The notes under the pieces are model-generated. The model did no database searches and was not told the DNA's origin. It saw only the letters and a program-made list of their open reading frames with translations. Below are positions 34,101 to 45,161 of a stretch of DNA of 64,000 nt, piece after piece. Each line of letters opens with the position of its first letter. The first letter of the stretch is position 1. The DNA is from Halicephalobus mephisto (Eukaryota; Nematoda; Chromadorea; Rhabditida; Panagrolaimidae), in contig SWDT01000033.1 of assembly GCA_009193035.1 (NCBI GenBank), forward strand, positions 62,001 to 126,000. The letters run 5' to 3'. A program made the position numbers and the translations under genes.

Positions 34101-34424
34101 TTAAGAGCTCTCGAAACTTATCCTTGGCATTTGTGTTTGCGGAAGCGATTTCCAAGTAAAAAAGAAATACGAGATGTCATTACGCAATTAACTTCACTAT
34201 TAAAAGTCAATAAACCCATAGGGAATATCACCTACCTCGGTGTACTCTCTCCGAGCTGCTGCCAAGTCACTATCATTCCACGAGATACAGTAGGACGACA
34301 TTGTCGTAAAAGCCTAATTAGGCGATTACTTGGGGAATATTCTGAACTACCTCAGCTTGGTAAATACGAAATTATTTACGACAAAATTGAGAGCCTGCAA
34401 ATTAAATTGAAACCGGAAGGCTAA
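34101..34424 (+). pseudogene. orphan open frame, possible gene fragment
   Basis: A 108-codon stop-free stretch without an ATG near its start. The composition is coding-like (KPIGNITYLGVLSPSCCQVT, then CRKSLIRRLLGEYSELPQLG) and it ends in a normal stop. Upstream in frame there is a stop and no good splice acceptor. I recognise no family. It may be an exon remnant or part of a decayed gene. Confidence 0.3.
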
Positions 34425-36872
34425 AAATACGAAAAAATATGTGATCACGCAGCTGAATAAATTTAAATTTTCTAAATTAAACAAAAAATTACAATCAAGG
34501 TTCTAAAATCGATCAAAAAAAATAAAAGTAAATTCATGATCTTCTGGAGACATTTTTATAATTAAATATTTCTCAATTTTTATGCTTTTGAAGACTTGAC
34601 AAAAATTTGAGTATAAACTTTGTAAAAATCCAAAGTCTCAATTTCAGTCAAATGTTCGAAAATTTAAATAAAAAATAAAAAGTTGCAAAATTTCAGACAT
34701 GTCTTTTTTAAAATGATTAACTTGTCAGAAAATTTAAAATATAACATAATGTGGATTATTTCTTCAAGAATTCAGTTCCTCGGAAGGAATCCATTCTCAG
34801 CAAAGTTCCTTCGAAATGCAATTTTGTAGGGGCAAAAAGCGATGCAGGCGAAATCGCCAGAGGCAACTAGCGGTAATCCCGTCACTATGCAAATAGTCGG
34901 TTTTCGTTGGACAAAAAGATTGGACAGAGCAGAAGTACTCAAGAGTCCACCCACAACCAGATGACATCCTGACTTGGCTGGGTTCATGGGAAAAATTAAC
35001 AACATTTACAACGAGAAAAAACAATATTGACTCTGAATAGGGGAATGTCGAAGGAGAATTTGAGCCATTTTGAAAATCGAGCTTTTAACGAGCCTATGAA
35101 ACCACTCCAAGAATCCCAAAAAAGCAAAACTAAAAATAAAAAAGTTCATTTTTGTTTCGCTTCGAAAACATTGTTTATTCGAGGATTATCATATTCGAAA
35201 AAGCACTTAAGGAAATTCAGACAACTGTCAAAATTGACTTTTGATTCTCTAATTTAGAATAATCCACAAAGTCCAAAATTTGGTTTCATCATTAATTCAG
35301 CGAGAAACCAATTTTGAGTTGCCATCATTTCCAATGGATGTGAAAGTATTCGAGATCCAGAAGGGGAGTGTAATTAATCTGGAGCCGGCCAGGAATGGAA
35401 GCCTGCATTTACGATGGAGGCCGGAAAAATGAGGGTGAAGGGACCTTTGACAAAATTTCGTAAACTTGATAACTCAGGAAGTCGACAATTTTAAAAATAA
35501 TGTGAAATTTCCATTGTAAAGTATTTCTTTGAAAAATGACATTTAATTAAAAATACAGTATTGTAATTAAGTCCTATTCAAGTCTCGCTAAATCCGATTT
35601 GAGGATTTTTGAAAATGAAAGTCAAAAAAGTACGATTTCATAGATAGTAAATGAACTTACAAAAGTAAGTCATATCATCATTTTTCGTTATTTATCGATT
35701 CTGAAGACGCGGAAGGAATTTTGTTTAGAATTAACAATGAGGTTCCAGTGGGATTAAAAGCACAGATCTGGTTCAACCATGGTCCCGGCACGAACGGTAG
35801 TCTTGCCCAAGCCCAGCAGAACTTAACTATTACTTTTTGAACTTTTTCTTCAATAATTTTTTTAATAAATACAAAAACTGAAAAATGTCCTCAGAAGTCT
35901 CCCAAAATAAAATCAGCATTCGCTGCGGGACCGAAAAGGGGAATTTGTGCTTTTGGAAAAATAAAAATATTCATTCCAGGACCAATTGTCGTCCATTTTT
36001 GTCGAAAAACATTTGGAAAAAGAATTAATGAAACTTCAGTCGTATTTTACTCCGATTAACCTAAAAGTTGAACCTAAATTTAAATTTCTTCCTGGTTGAG
36101 TCTTCTGGATCGAAAATTACACATCTGACAACGTCAGTAAGACTGAAGTTTATGCTCCAAGGCCAGAGGCGTTTATCCTTGAAACTTGTTAGGTTTAATA
36201 GGATTGAGAAATTAACTCCATTACTTGCTCGGATCAAAAAGGAGTTTTAATATTTAAAATAAATTTATTTTTGTCGAAAACCAACTTTGCCGGGACTCGA
36301 ACATGCAAAAAAGATTTCTCGTTCATGTATCCGAATCGCGTTCAAGGACTGATTTCTAGAAAACAACGGAAATGTGAAAAATAACAATTCGAAGTTGGGG
36401 AATTATTCGTTTTACAGAGCCTGGAATTGACGCTTGGGAATTGCAACAACAATGTACCATTACTATTGAAATGCTGAGAAAAATACTTGATTAAACAAAG
36501 AAGTTCCGAAAAACAAAGTTCAAATTCCTTCAGGCACTTTCTAAATTATTTTGGATTTAGTTCATTAAGGAATTCGGCAAGTGGAATAAGGATAACGTAT
36601 GTTTTCAGACTAGTGGCCACCGGCTCGGCTTGTAATCTGGCCGGGCTGTTTTCTAGAATTCAATCAGAAAGATACTTTTCATTGCGAATTTATCTCACAA
36701 GAAAGACGTCAAAATGACAGCACACAAAAAAAAGAAATAATATCAAGAAACTCTCGAGTAACTCTCAATTAACATTTTGATTTTTATTTGCACAGATTTC
36801 CACCACTTAGAAACTGTTCAACTCATCATAATCAAGGATTTTCGTGGTAAGAGTGGATTCAAATTTATAAGC

Positions 36873-37025
36873 TATTAGTTATGTAAATTTTTATCTACTC
36901 TCAAAAATTATTAAAACATAGTTTTCAAAAAATATATAATAAAAAAATCCTACTTTTTGGGTTATTAGTTATGTAAATTTTTACCTACTCTTAAAAATTA
37001 TTAAAACATGATTCTCAGAAAATTC
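36873..37025. repeat. direct repeat, period 90 bp
   Basis: A block of about 60 bp beginning tattagttatgtaaattttta at 36873 recurs at 36963 with a few substitutions. Non-coding. Confidence 0.75.
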
Positions 37026-38003
37026 GCGGTAGGAGGGAATTTCATCTTTTTAGATTGTTAGTCACTGAAATATCCACTCATGCTTCCGGAAGAACTAAAT
37101 TATCATAGTTATTTGGAAACTTTTGCGAGAAAAGTTGACTTCGTTTTTTCTAAATTAGCTTCTGGATGAGTTAACATCCATATTTAAAAAAACTAGTTAA
37201 TCGTAATTTTCAAATGTTTCGCATTTAGCAAAAATCACTGTAAAAACAATGTTTATGAAAATCAAAAAATTATAATTTAGTAATATTGAAAATAATTTTT
37301 TTGGATAACAGAAAATTTTTTAAAACGTACATTTCTGACGAAATAAGTAATTTTTCTAAGTAGTCAATTGGTATTGAACTTGTTTTGAAAACTAGCTTAT
37401 TTCAAAACAGAAATTTCCATCCAGAATTCCCCAACTCCGAATTGTTCCAAAGTATTGTTTACAGTAATCTATTTAAAAAACCAAAAATTTTAATGAATGC
37501 TAAATGCAAAAAACAAATTTAAAGACCGTCTAGAAAAAAACAATTTTCTTCAAAGAGATCAACAATCTTAATTGGCCTCTTTAATAACCAAATCCATTAC
37601 TAACGACTCTGTCAGAATTTATTAATCTCGAAGAAGACCAATTTCCCATATGGACTCCTGTGACCACGGAGTTTCTGTATATCCATTGATAAAAGACCGG
37701 AGGAGTAGAACAAAGGGCATCCAGGAATGAAATGCGGTTAGATTTTGCTCGGGTTCGAGTTAGTATGCTGAACAATCCAATTATTGAAACAACGCCTTCT
37801 TTTGACGGCTTGTGAAAGGGTTTTACGGAAAGTAAATAGCATGTTCGGATTTGAGAAAACTTTCAACAAGAAAAAAATTGGGGAAATATTAAGATTTTTA
37901 AAAAATGTGTGAAAATCAGAAATTTTTGAATGAAAGTTAAAACTTCAAAGATTTATAAAAAAGTTATTTTTAGTTCGGAAATAAGATTAAACCTAAATCT
38001 GGG

Positions 38004-38165
38004 ATGTTTGGCACTACGGATTTCGGTAGTCCGGATTCCACACTTCCTGGTCCGGAAATTTTGTTACTCAGGATGACGAGAATGGTCTTCGAAGACCCAA
38101 ACACCGAAGAAGGTCACAGGATTCCGGGGATTGGAACGGGAACCGAGTTCGAAGAAGTAAACTGA
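38004..38165 (+). CDS. small ORF of 53 codons, unrecognised
   Basis: ATG to TGA, encoding a polar peptide with DFGSPDSTLPGPEILLLRM and a Gly/Glu-rich end (GIGTGTEFEEVN). It is clearly less AT-rich than its surroundings, which is why it is listed. There is no signal peptide and no neighbour evidence. It may be a chance frame in a GC-richer island. Confidence 0.2.
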   Translation: MFGTTDFGSPDSTLPGPEILLLRMTRMVFEDPNTEEGHRIPGIGTGTEFEEVN

Positions 38166-39582
38166 ACTGTTTCACGTTGGTCTCGCCGCGAATGATAGGG
38201 CCATTGCTTTTGAAGCTGTTTTAATGGTTTCTGGATTCTTTTTATATCTTTTGGATAACGGAAGATGTACAAAATTTGGAAATATAAAAACCGAAAAGGC
38301 CTTCACAAACCATCAAAAATGACACTAATAAAGATGATGTTTTATTTCGTGTCAGAACTAGAATTGTTGATTTTCCAAAAATTTGGATTTCCGGACTCAA
38401 ATTATTCGATCCAAATCCGATTATTTCGAATTTTCGAATTAGTTTTGTTTAAATTAGGAGTTTTAGATTTTGGAACTCAAATTAGTTCAACATAAGTCAG
38501 AATTCGGATTTTCTCGATTTCCGAACTGTTTTATTCCACTTTTTTTATTTTCGGATTCAAAATAAATTCAAAAACGAAAACTCCAGTCAGAATTAACATT
38601 AAACAACTAAATTTACTTCTTTAATCATGTCCAATATGGTTTTTGAGTTACAAAACGCTGCAAGTATTTCTAAAAATCAATTAAAATTGACGATGTCGTT
38701 GAAGAAATTGCTTTTTTAAAGTGTAGTTTGGATATGGTAATTAGAAGTATAAAAATTTAACTAAAATAAATTAGAAAATGTTTCTTGGAAATAATTTGAT
38801 TTTTAATCGAAGTTTAACTAGAATTTACCTAAGAATCTGATCCGAATCATTTTTCGTAATTTGGGTATGTGAAAAACTTTATTCAAGTAGTGTTGTGGTA
38901 CTGATCTCTTCCGGGAGGTGCCTTAGGACTAGACTGAATTTATTACAAACTCAACGATTACGAAACAACACAAATTTACCCGACAATTTTAAATTCTAAT
39001 GCGGACTACTGCCGTAACTTCTTCAGAAACTCCGTGGTAGGAACTATTCGTGTCTTGCCTCAGGTAATTTGTTAATAAAGCTTAATTCTGAACTGAACTG
39101 TTGATTTTAATCAAATAGTGAGTAAATGGAGAAGTCAGAAAAGTTCAGATTCGTTGACAAGATTCACTTTTATAAAAAATTAAATAATTCCAATTTATTT
39201 TTCAAAATCTTCGGAAAAATAGAAGTTTATGAATACAGTAAGATGAGCACATTAAATTGAGGAAAATCATCATGGAAATTTTCAATAAAAATTTCAAACA
39301 AAAAGGATCAAAAATTATTTTTAATTAAAAAAAAGTCTACTCACAATTTTAACTTAGAATAAACTACTATTACAACTAATTACTGTAATTCTCAAATAGA
39401 TTACATAAGACTAAATTCAGAAATTTTCAAACGATGAATTCCAGAATTTTCCCACTTATTTCACATGACCTTCATTTTATATTTACAATTCTGAAAGTTC
39501 TTCATGAAAATGTCCATAACTTATTTATTTTCAATTATTTTTTGATTATTATTTTTTAAATTTTTAATCATTAGTTTTACAA

Positions 39583-39712
39583 TTACGGTTCATCAATCAA
39601 AACACAAGGCTTCATTCCCTCGGGCAATCCATTTCTCTCCGTCTTCCCGGAAAGCCATTCCCAGTCTCTCCTCGGCCACTGCCAAAGCAGGAAGAAACTC
39701 GGTTGGCCATCC
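39583..39712 (-). CDS. possible terminal exon of an unassembled gene
   Basis: The - strand has a plausible acceptor (cacgacag), then a 42-codon open frame and a TAA stop. The peptide is Trp-rich (FFLLWQWPRRDWEWLSGK, then GMKPCVLIDEP) and its codon choice differs from the AT-rich flanks. I found no upstream exon in phase. It may be the last exon of a - strand gene or a relic. Confidence 0.25.
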
Positions 39713-40519
39713 ACTGTCGTGTACGTGTTGTTTATAAAGCATTTTTTATTTGACATTTTTCACATATTTTTTCATTTCTAAATTTACCATTTAAATATTC
39801 AAAACTTCCGGAACAAATCTATAGTGTTTTTCGATTTATTTTCGTTCAAAAATATAGCATAAACAAAAAACTGAAAAACAGAGTGTTGATTAAAAACTTA
39901 TTTCAAAATCGTACGTTTTTTCCACTTTTATTTGATTTTAAAAAGTACTTTTTTGTCAAAAATGTCGTCTACAAGGTCAGTTTTTTCTGATTTTCTTCGA
40001 AGGAAAAACCCTTGTGGAAAAAAGGTCTCTATAGAGCAATGTTTGGTGAGATTCCAATTTTCTGGATATCGTGGTCGATTTCATTTTCCCCGGCTATAAT
40101 CCAACCAGACTTATCTAAAATCATGGAAAAGTTGGTCTCATTGCCTTTGATCAAGTTGCGTCATTTTGGAAAAAATGAGCACAAGGAATCGCACTGGCTA
40201 GAATTTTTTTATGTTCATTTTTGATTTCTGCCGCAATCGATCAATGTTTCTTGTTTTTCGATGGACGATGAGGTGATCCCTGTTAATTCATATATTTTTC
40301 TCAAAGATTATCGTTGATTATCTAGTATGGAAGTAGATATTTCTCTGATATTTGTTTTTTTCAGTTCTTATTTCAAATGACCCGCGTTTTGATTGATTCT
40401 CTTGATTTTTGATTTTCGTCTTGTTTACTTGCTTTATTTATCGGTAACTGACAGGTTAATTTCAGTGTCTTCAAAGTGTTCAGTCCAAAACTGAAAGGTT
40501 AAAACGAAGGTTACTAAAG

Positions 40520-43500
40520 ATGTCGAGAATTGCTGTAAGTTTTTATATAAAAATTTCAATTATTTTTGGATGTTTTCAGAAAGGAGATTATGCAGATGGA
40601 TCCGATGATGATTTGGTTCCATTACGACCACCGGCAACGGCTACTCATGATAGAAGGACATTGGCAAGGAAGATGACTATTGAAGAGGAAAGGGTTGGAG
40701 AGTACTTTGTGTAAGTTTACTTTGTCGATTCAACAATTATGGGGCGCTCGTCGAAGCAAGCTAGAACCGATCCATATGGAGTATTCATTCTGATGGATTT
40801 TTCATAAGCTGTGTGGATCAGAGTGTACTTTAAGTCAGTTTCTTTGGTCGTTTTGCATTGGGATCCCAGAATTGGTGGGAGCAATTCGGATAGAGCCTTG
40901 ATTGCCCCACAGTACATGAGGTCATCTTGTTTATCAGTGTATTCTATGAATAACGGTATGAAAGCGATACTTGCTCGTCGAAGGCAGGTCTGAAGAGCGA
41001 CTATTTCGTCATCTAGAATGATTTCAATTTTTTTCTCTTTGGGACTCGCGACCAACTTACGGTTTCTTTCCTTACTTGGGAGCATCTCGGTAGTAATCCT
41101 TCCCAAGTCCCAAGTTAGATCACTGTCGCCGCAGATCTTGCAGAATTGAGTCCATTGTCTCTGTAGGTTTTCATCAACACTTTCGATCTGATCCATCATG
41201 CCAGCAATCAAACTTTCATAGCAAGAAATAGTGCATTCATATTCGTCCTTTGCTCTGAAAAGTCAATGAGGTGGAAATTCTATAAGTTACTTACTCTTCG
41301 AGATTTAATTTGTTTGAGTTAATAGACTCGGCAACACCAGTAGATAGAACAAAAATCAACGTTAATTCAAAAAACATTGTCATCAACAACGGAATATTTC
41401 GTTTTTGACTGATTTTTATAATTTTTTCCTTCGAGAACTTTCTCAAAACATTGCTTCAACTAGTGCTTAGTTATTCCGTAAATATTAAAGTTCTCAATTA
41501 TATTTGTGATCATTTTTTGAGCACAAAAATTAACATCAGGTGCTAGAGAAATTTTGCACATGATTTTCACATGTAAAAGAAAATTTGGCCTAAAAATAGC
41601 TGCAAACGATTGTTGACTTAAGTCTTAATTTTGAGTATGATTCGTTATCCTTGAAAATTTAATCTTAATCCCAAAAGTGCAAAAAAATCTGTTTTTCCAT
41701 AACAATTGTTGTTTGTTTTTGCCGACATTTGTTCAAGTTGAATTTGCAGTTGATTGCTTCAAGTTTATTGATTTGAGTTAGAAAATCCAAAATTTAAACC
41801 CCGCCTATGTTTTGTTGGGCCATAGCTTTAGCTAGCTGTATAGAGTGAATTTAGAAGCTAACCGCCTTGCGCGTTCTGCCTTTGGTTTCGTTTTTGTGTC
41901 TGTTCTCTCTCTAAAATTTATTTTCTTTTTTCCATTCCAAGCCTTAGGTTGTCCATAACGGCATTTTTTCGTTATTTTTGCATCATTTTCTTTTGAAATC
42001 GTGGGTGTTTATTTTTTATCAAGTCTGGTTTAGATTGTGACAAGTCGATCTCAGAGTTGGCGAATTTTGAGTAATCATGACGACGAAAACAGAGAAAGCT
42101 TTCCAACAAGAGTTGGAAGAAGCTTCTTATACTCATCGGTTTGTTTTTTCTAAACTTTATATATGAATTTAATTATAATTAGTCGCTATGGTATCGTGAT
42201 ATAATTGTGTATACCGATCATGCGCTTTTTGAGTTTTAACATCTGCTAAAATAGTCATTTGAGAGTAATTTCTTTAGTAGTGTGTATATAAAAGGCGCTA
42301 GATTAGTTTTGGATGTAGATAGTTTATTTGAAAAAATGGAATTATTTTGCTGTAATAGAAAATCAAATCATGTAGGTGATATGAAGTTAGATCATGTTAC
42401 ACCAGATTTTTTGATTAGAGCAGATGAAACATCCCTTTGTGATGATTTGTAAGTTGTTTTTCTACCTTTAGTAGTAGTTGATCTGAAAATGAGCTATGAT
42501 CTCTGAAAGCTATGGAGGTATAAAAAAGATTTGTTTCAAAAGATACATGTTATTTTGATTACTGAATTGGAATTGCGAATGGATTTATTCGCTTAAAAAA
42601 TTCACACATGATTTCTGACTGAGAATAATATTGATGTCATTTTTTAATTACAGGTTTGAGTTTGGGGAAATATTAAGATTTGATTTTTACTTTTTTAAAC
42701 TTGTAATTATTTTTTTAGACAAGAACAAAGAGTCGATGTGTTGCCGGCGGCAACTCATTTGGAGCACTTATGCAATTTGAATATTAGTGAACCTCCTCAT
42801 GTTGTTCGTAAAACTGGCATTATTTGCACTATTGGACCTGCCTGTCGTTCCATTGATATGCTTCAACAAATGATTGCAAATGGCATGAATATTGCTCGAA
42901 TGAACTTTTCTCATGGTTCTCACGAATATCACGCTGAAACTATTTCCAACGTAAGAGCTGCAGCTGCAAGTTTTTCTGAACCTCGTATTGTTGCTATTGC
43001 ATTGGATACCAAAGGTCCGGAAATTCGTACTGGTTTACTTACTGGAGTGAGTTTTTAAAAAAGCATTTTGATCAACTTTGTTCATTTTTAGGGTGGTTCC
43101 GCGGAAGTCGAGCTTGTCAAAGGAAATTCCATCAGATTGACTACTGATCCTTCTTTCGAGAATTCTGGAACTGCTGTAAACCTCTATGTTGACTACAACA
43201 ATATTACCAAGGTTGTCAGCAAAGGATCTCGTGTGTTCATTGATGATGGTCTCATTTCCCTGGTCGTTGATGAAATTCACGACGATGCTCTCGTCTGTAA
43301 TGTTGAGAATGGAGGCATGCTTGGATCCCGTAAAGGAGTCAACCTCCCGGGAACTCCTGTAGATCTACCTGCTGTTAGTGATAAGGATCTGAAAGATCTA
43401 AGATTTGGTGTTGAACAGAATGTTGATATTGTCTTTGCTTCTTTCATCCGTAGTGCTGAAGGAATTCGTACGATTCGCAGAGTTCTTGGGGAAGATGGCA

Positions 43501-44357
43501 AGCATATTCGTATTATTGCTAAGATTGAAAATCAAGAAGGAGTTGATAATGCTGACGAAATTATTGCTGAAGCTGATGGTGTTATGGTTGCTCGTGGAGA
43601 TTTAGGAATTGAAATCCCGGCAGAAAAAGTATTTCTTGCTCAGAAAATGCTTATCGCTAAATGTAACAAAGCAGGAAAACCAGTCATTTGTGCTACACAA
43701 ATGCTTGAATCAATGGTTAAGAAACCTCGTCCAACTCGTGCTGAGGGTAGTGATGTTGCTAATGCTGTCCTTGATGGAGCTGATTGTGTTATGCTTTCTG
43801 GAGAAACTGCCAAAGGTGATTATCCCATTGAAGCTTTGAAGATTATGCATTATGTGAGTTTTTTTAATCGTATAGTTGGTATTACGGACGAGTTTCAGAT
43901 TTGCAAAGAAGCTGAAGCTGCAGTTTACCACACCAAATTCTTGGAAGAAATTCTTCGTCATACTTCTCGTCCGACGGATACCGCTCATACTATCGCTATT
44001 GCTGCTACTTCCGCAGCTGTGTCTTGTCGAGCTTCAGCAATTGTTCTTGTAACAACAACTGGACGTTCAGCTGAACTTGTTTCTCGCTACAAGCCTCCAG
44101 TTCCAGTTATTGCTGTCTCGCGTTATGATCGTACATCTCGTCGTCTTCATCTCTTCCGTGGTGTTTTCCCCCTTCATTATAAGAATGAAACTCGTGATCC
44201 TGACTGGCCCACTGATGTTGATGCTCGTATTAGCTATGGCATTTCTGTTGGCAAAGACCGTGGATTTATCCATAAGGGCGACTTTTTGGTTGTCATTACT
44301 GGCTGGCGTCAAGGAGCTGGTTACACCAATACTTTACGCGTTATCAACGCTCCCTAA
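40520..44357 (+). CDS. pyk-1: pyruvate kinase with three alternative first exons
   Basis: Final step of glycolysis: phosphoenolpyruvate plus ADP to pyruvate plus ATP. The common exons are 42719-43046, 43092-43853 and 43899-44357. Three candidate 5' ends all join in the same phase (2): (a) 40520-40534 plus 40580-40710, (b) 42077-42138, (c) 42336-42448. Form b gives 536 residues; a and c give 564 and 553. Catalytic landmarks: [33 protein letters not shown], the signature [10 protein letters not shown] with the catalytic Lys, [20 protein letters not shown], and [10 protein letters not shown]. The 45-nt intron 43854-43898 is in frame and stop-free, so unspliced RNA would only add 15 residues; conserved sequence supports splicing (IMHY then ICKEAEAA). 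The symbol assumes the C. elegans paralogue with multiple 5' isoforms; pyk-2 is not excluded. It converges on tim-16, 204 bp away. Confidence 0.9.
40717..41383 (-). CDS. secreted cysteine-containing protein nested antisense in the pyruvate kinase gene
   Basis: The exons are 41383-41295 and 41254-40717, giving 208 residues, joined by a normal gtaagt/ttttcag intron of 40 nt. The start ATG at 41383 (or the in-frame ATG at 41377) gives a signal peptide with the core [13 protein letters not shown]. The mature part is largely helical in appearance with about eight cysteines, including CTISC near the N-terminus and FCKICG. I do not recognise the family; small secreted nematode proteins of this kind are common. 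The gene lies wholly inside the first long intron of pyruvate kinase form a. Its stop codon is six bases from the donor of pyruvate kinase exon 40580-40710, so its 3' UTR must run antisense through that exon. Confidence 0.75.
41384..42076 (+). other. spacer between the nested gene and pyruvate kinase exon b
   Basis: 693 bp that must hold the promoter of the nested - strand gene and the promoter or outron of pyruvate kinase form b. C/T-rich sequence at 41860-42000 precedes exon b, and a tggtttag sequence near 42034 could be a splice acceptor. No further gene is seen. Confidence 0.45.
42285..42294 (+). promoter_or_regulatory. TATA box for pyruvate kinase exon c
   Basis: TATATAAAAG, 42 bp before the ATG of alternative exon c and downstream of exon b, which supports an independent promoter for form c. 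Confidence 0.55.
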
Positions 44358-44508
44358 TCTGAAATAACCCGACAGAAGTAGATGTTGGTGTAAACACCCT
44401 TAACGGTGATATTCTAGTTTCTTTCGGGTTTAGGATAATGTTAATTTAGTCAACTCGTACTTGACACTGTCAAATGGATAAATGATAACTTGATCTTAAA
44501 GTCGGGAA

Positions 44509-44514
44509 TTTATT
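44509..44514 (-). terminator. AATAAA poly(A) signal of tim-16
   Basis: AATAAA on the - strand, 47 bp after the tim-16 stop, in the short gap between convergent tim-16 and pyruvate kinase. Confidence 0.6.
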
Positions 44515-44561
44515 TCTTCTGATCTAACGAACTAACAAAACTCATAGGGTACTCTAATCTG

Positions 44562-45011
44562 TCAACTAGACTCATCCTGTTTCTTTTCATTAGTCTCTTC
44601 TAATCTTCTCAGCTCTTCATCGATTCTCTGTTTGGCACAATGGACTTTGGACTGTAAGTAGAAAGATCCACCTTTAGACTTTTCGTTGAGTTCAAACAGA
44701 TATTTAAATCGTTTTTCGACTTCTTCTCGACTCAATGGAGGTTTCACGTCTAGAATTTGAATTGATTCTTGGAGGGAGATACCCATTTTCGCGTTCGCTC
44801 TGGCTGCTTCTTTTTCTTCTGATTTTGAAGACGATCCTGAAGCTGATGTTTGTCGAGCTGCAGCTTGTTGTGCTGCTAAAATGCATTAACCATATTTAAA
44901 TCGAGAATTAGGAAACTCACAATTCAACTCCTCCTTCACCGCTTTTGCAAATGCCTTTGTCACGGCCTCACCGGCTGCTACCACTACTTTTGCTAATGAA
45001 CGTAAGACCAT
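44562..45011 (-). CDS. tim-16: TIM16/PAM16 (Magmas), presequence translocase motor subunit
   Basis: J-like protein of the mitochondrial inner-membrane import motor; it holds the J-protein TIM14/PAM18 and so controls mtHSP70 during matrix import. The exons are 45011-44921 and 44875-44562, giving 134 residues, the usual size. Landmarks: an N-terminal hydrophobic stretch ([20 protein letters not shown]), a polar Ala/Ser linker, and the degenerate J domain with [12 protein letters not shown], then [14 protein letters not shown], and [10 protein letters not shown]. The HPD motif of true J proteins is absent, as normal for this family. A ttttag acceptor lies three bases before the ATG. The start is 150 bp after the dhc-1 stop on the same strand, so co-transcription with dhc-1 is likely. 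Confidence 0.9.
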
Positions 45012-45024
45012 TTTCTAAAAGTCA
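45012..45024 (-). promoter_or_regulatory. putative trans-splice acceptor of tim-16
   Basis: The - strand reads ttgacttttag, then AAA, then the tim-16 ATG. Together with the 150-bp distance from dhc-1 this fits an internal operon gene that receives a spliced leader. Confidence 0.55.
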
Positions 45025-45161
45025 AATAGTTTCCAATCACAAAATTCCCTTTAAATACCAGGAGTATCAAACTCTTTCGATCTTTCTAAAATGAAATAAT
45101 AGTTTATCATTAGCATAATTTATATTTCAACTGGTCAAGCTTTAGGTTACAAAATAAATAA

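Larger units (their letters stand above)
33267..40519. other. 7.2-kb gene-poor region with isolated coding-like islands
   Basis: No complete gene can be supported. It should contain the 5' exon and promoter of the peptide GPCR and the upstream promoter of pyruvate kinase. Most of it is AT-rich. Isolated coding-like or GC-richer islands are at about 33850-33990 (-), 34095-34424 (+), 34772-35005 (-), 35334-35432 (+), 35755-35825, 37581-37810 (-), 38004-38165 (+), 38890-39065 and 39583-39712 (-). They do not join into one gene by splice phase that I could see. They may be remnants of decayed genes or exons of genes I failed to assemble. Confidence 0.5.

Noticed and set aside
36285..36345. Possible tRNA on the - strand (GTTCGAGTCCC-like B box)
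   Set aside because: The bases flanking the T-loop-like motif do not form a T stem, and no acceptor stem or anticodon arm could be folded.
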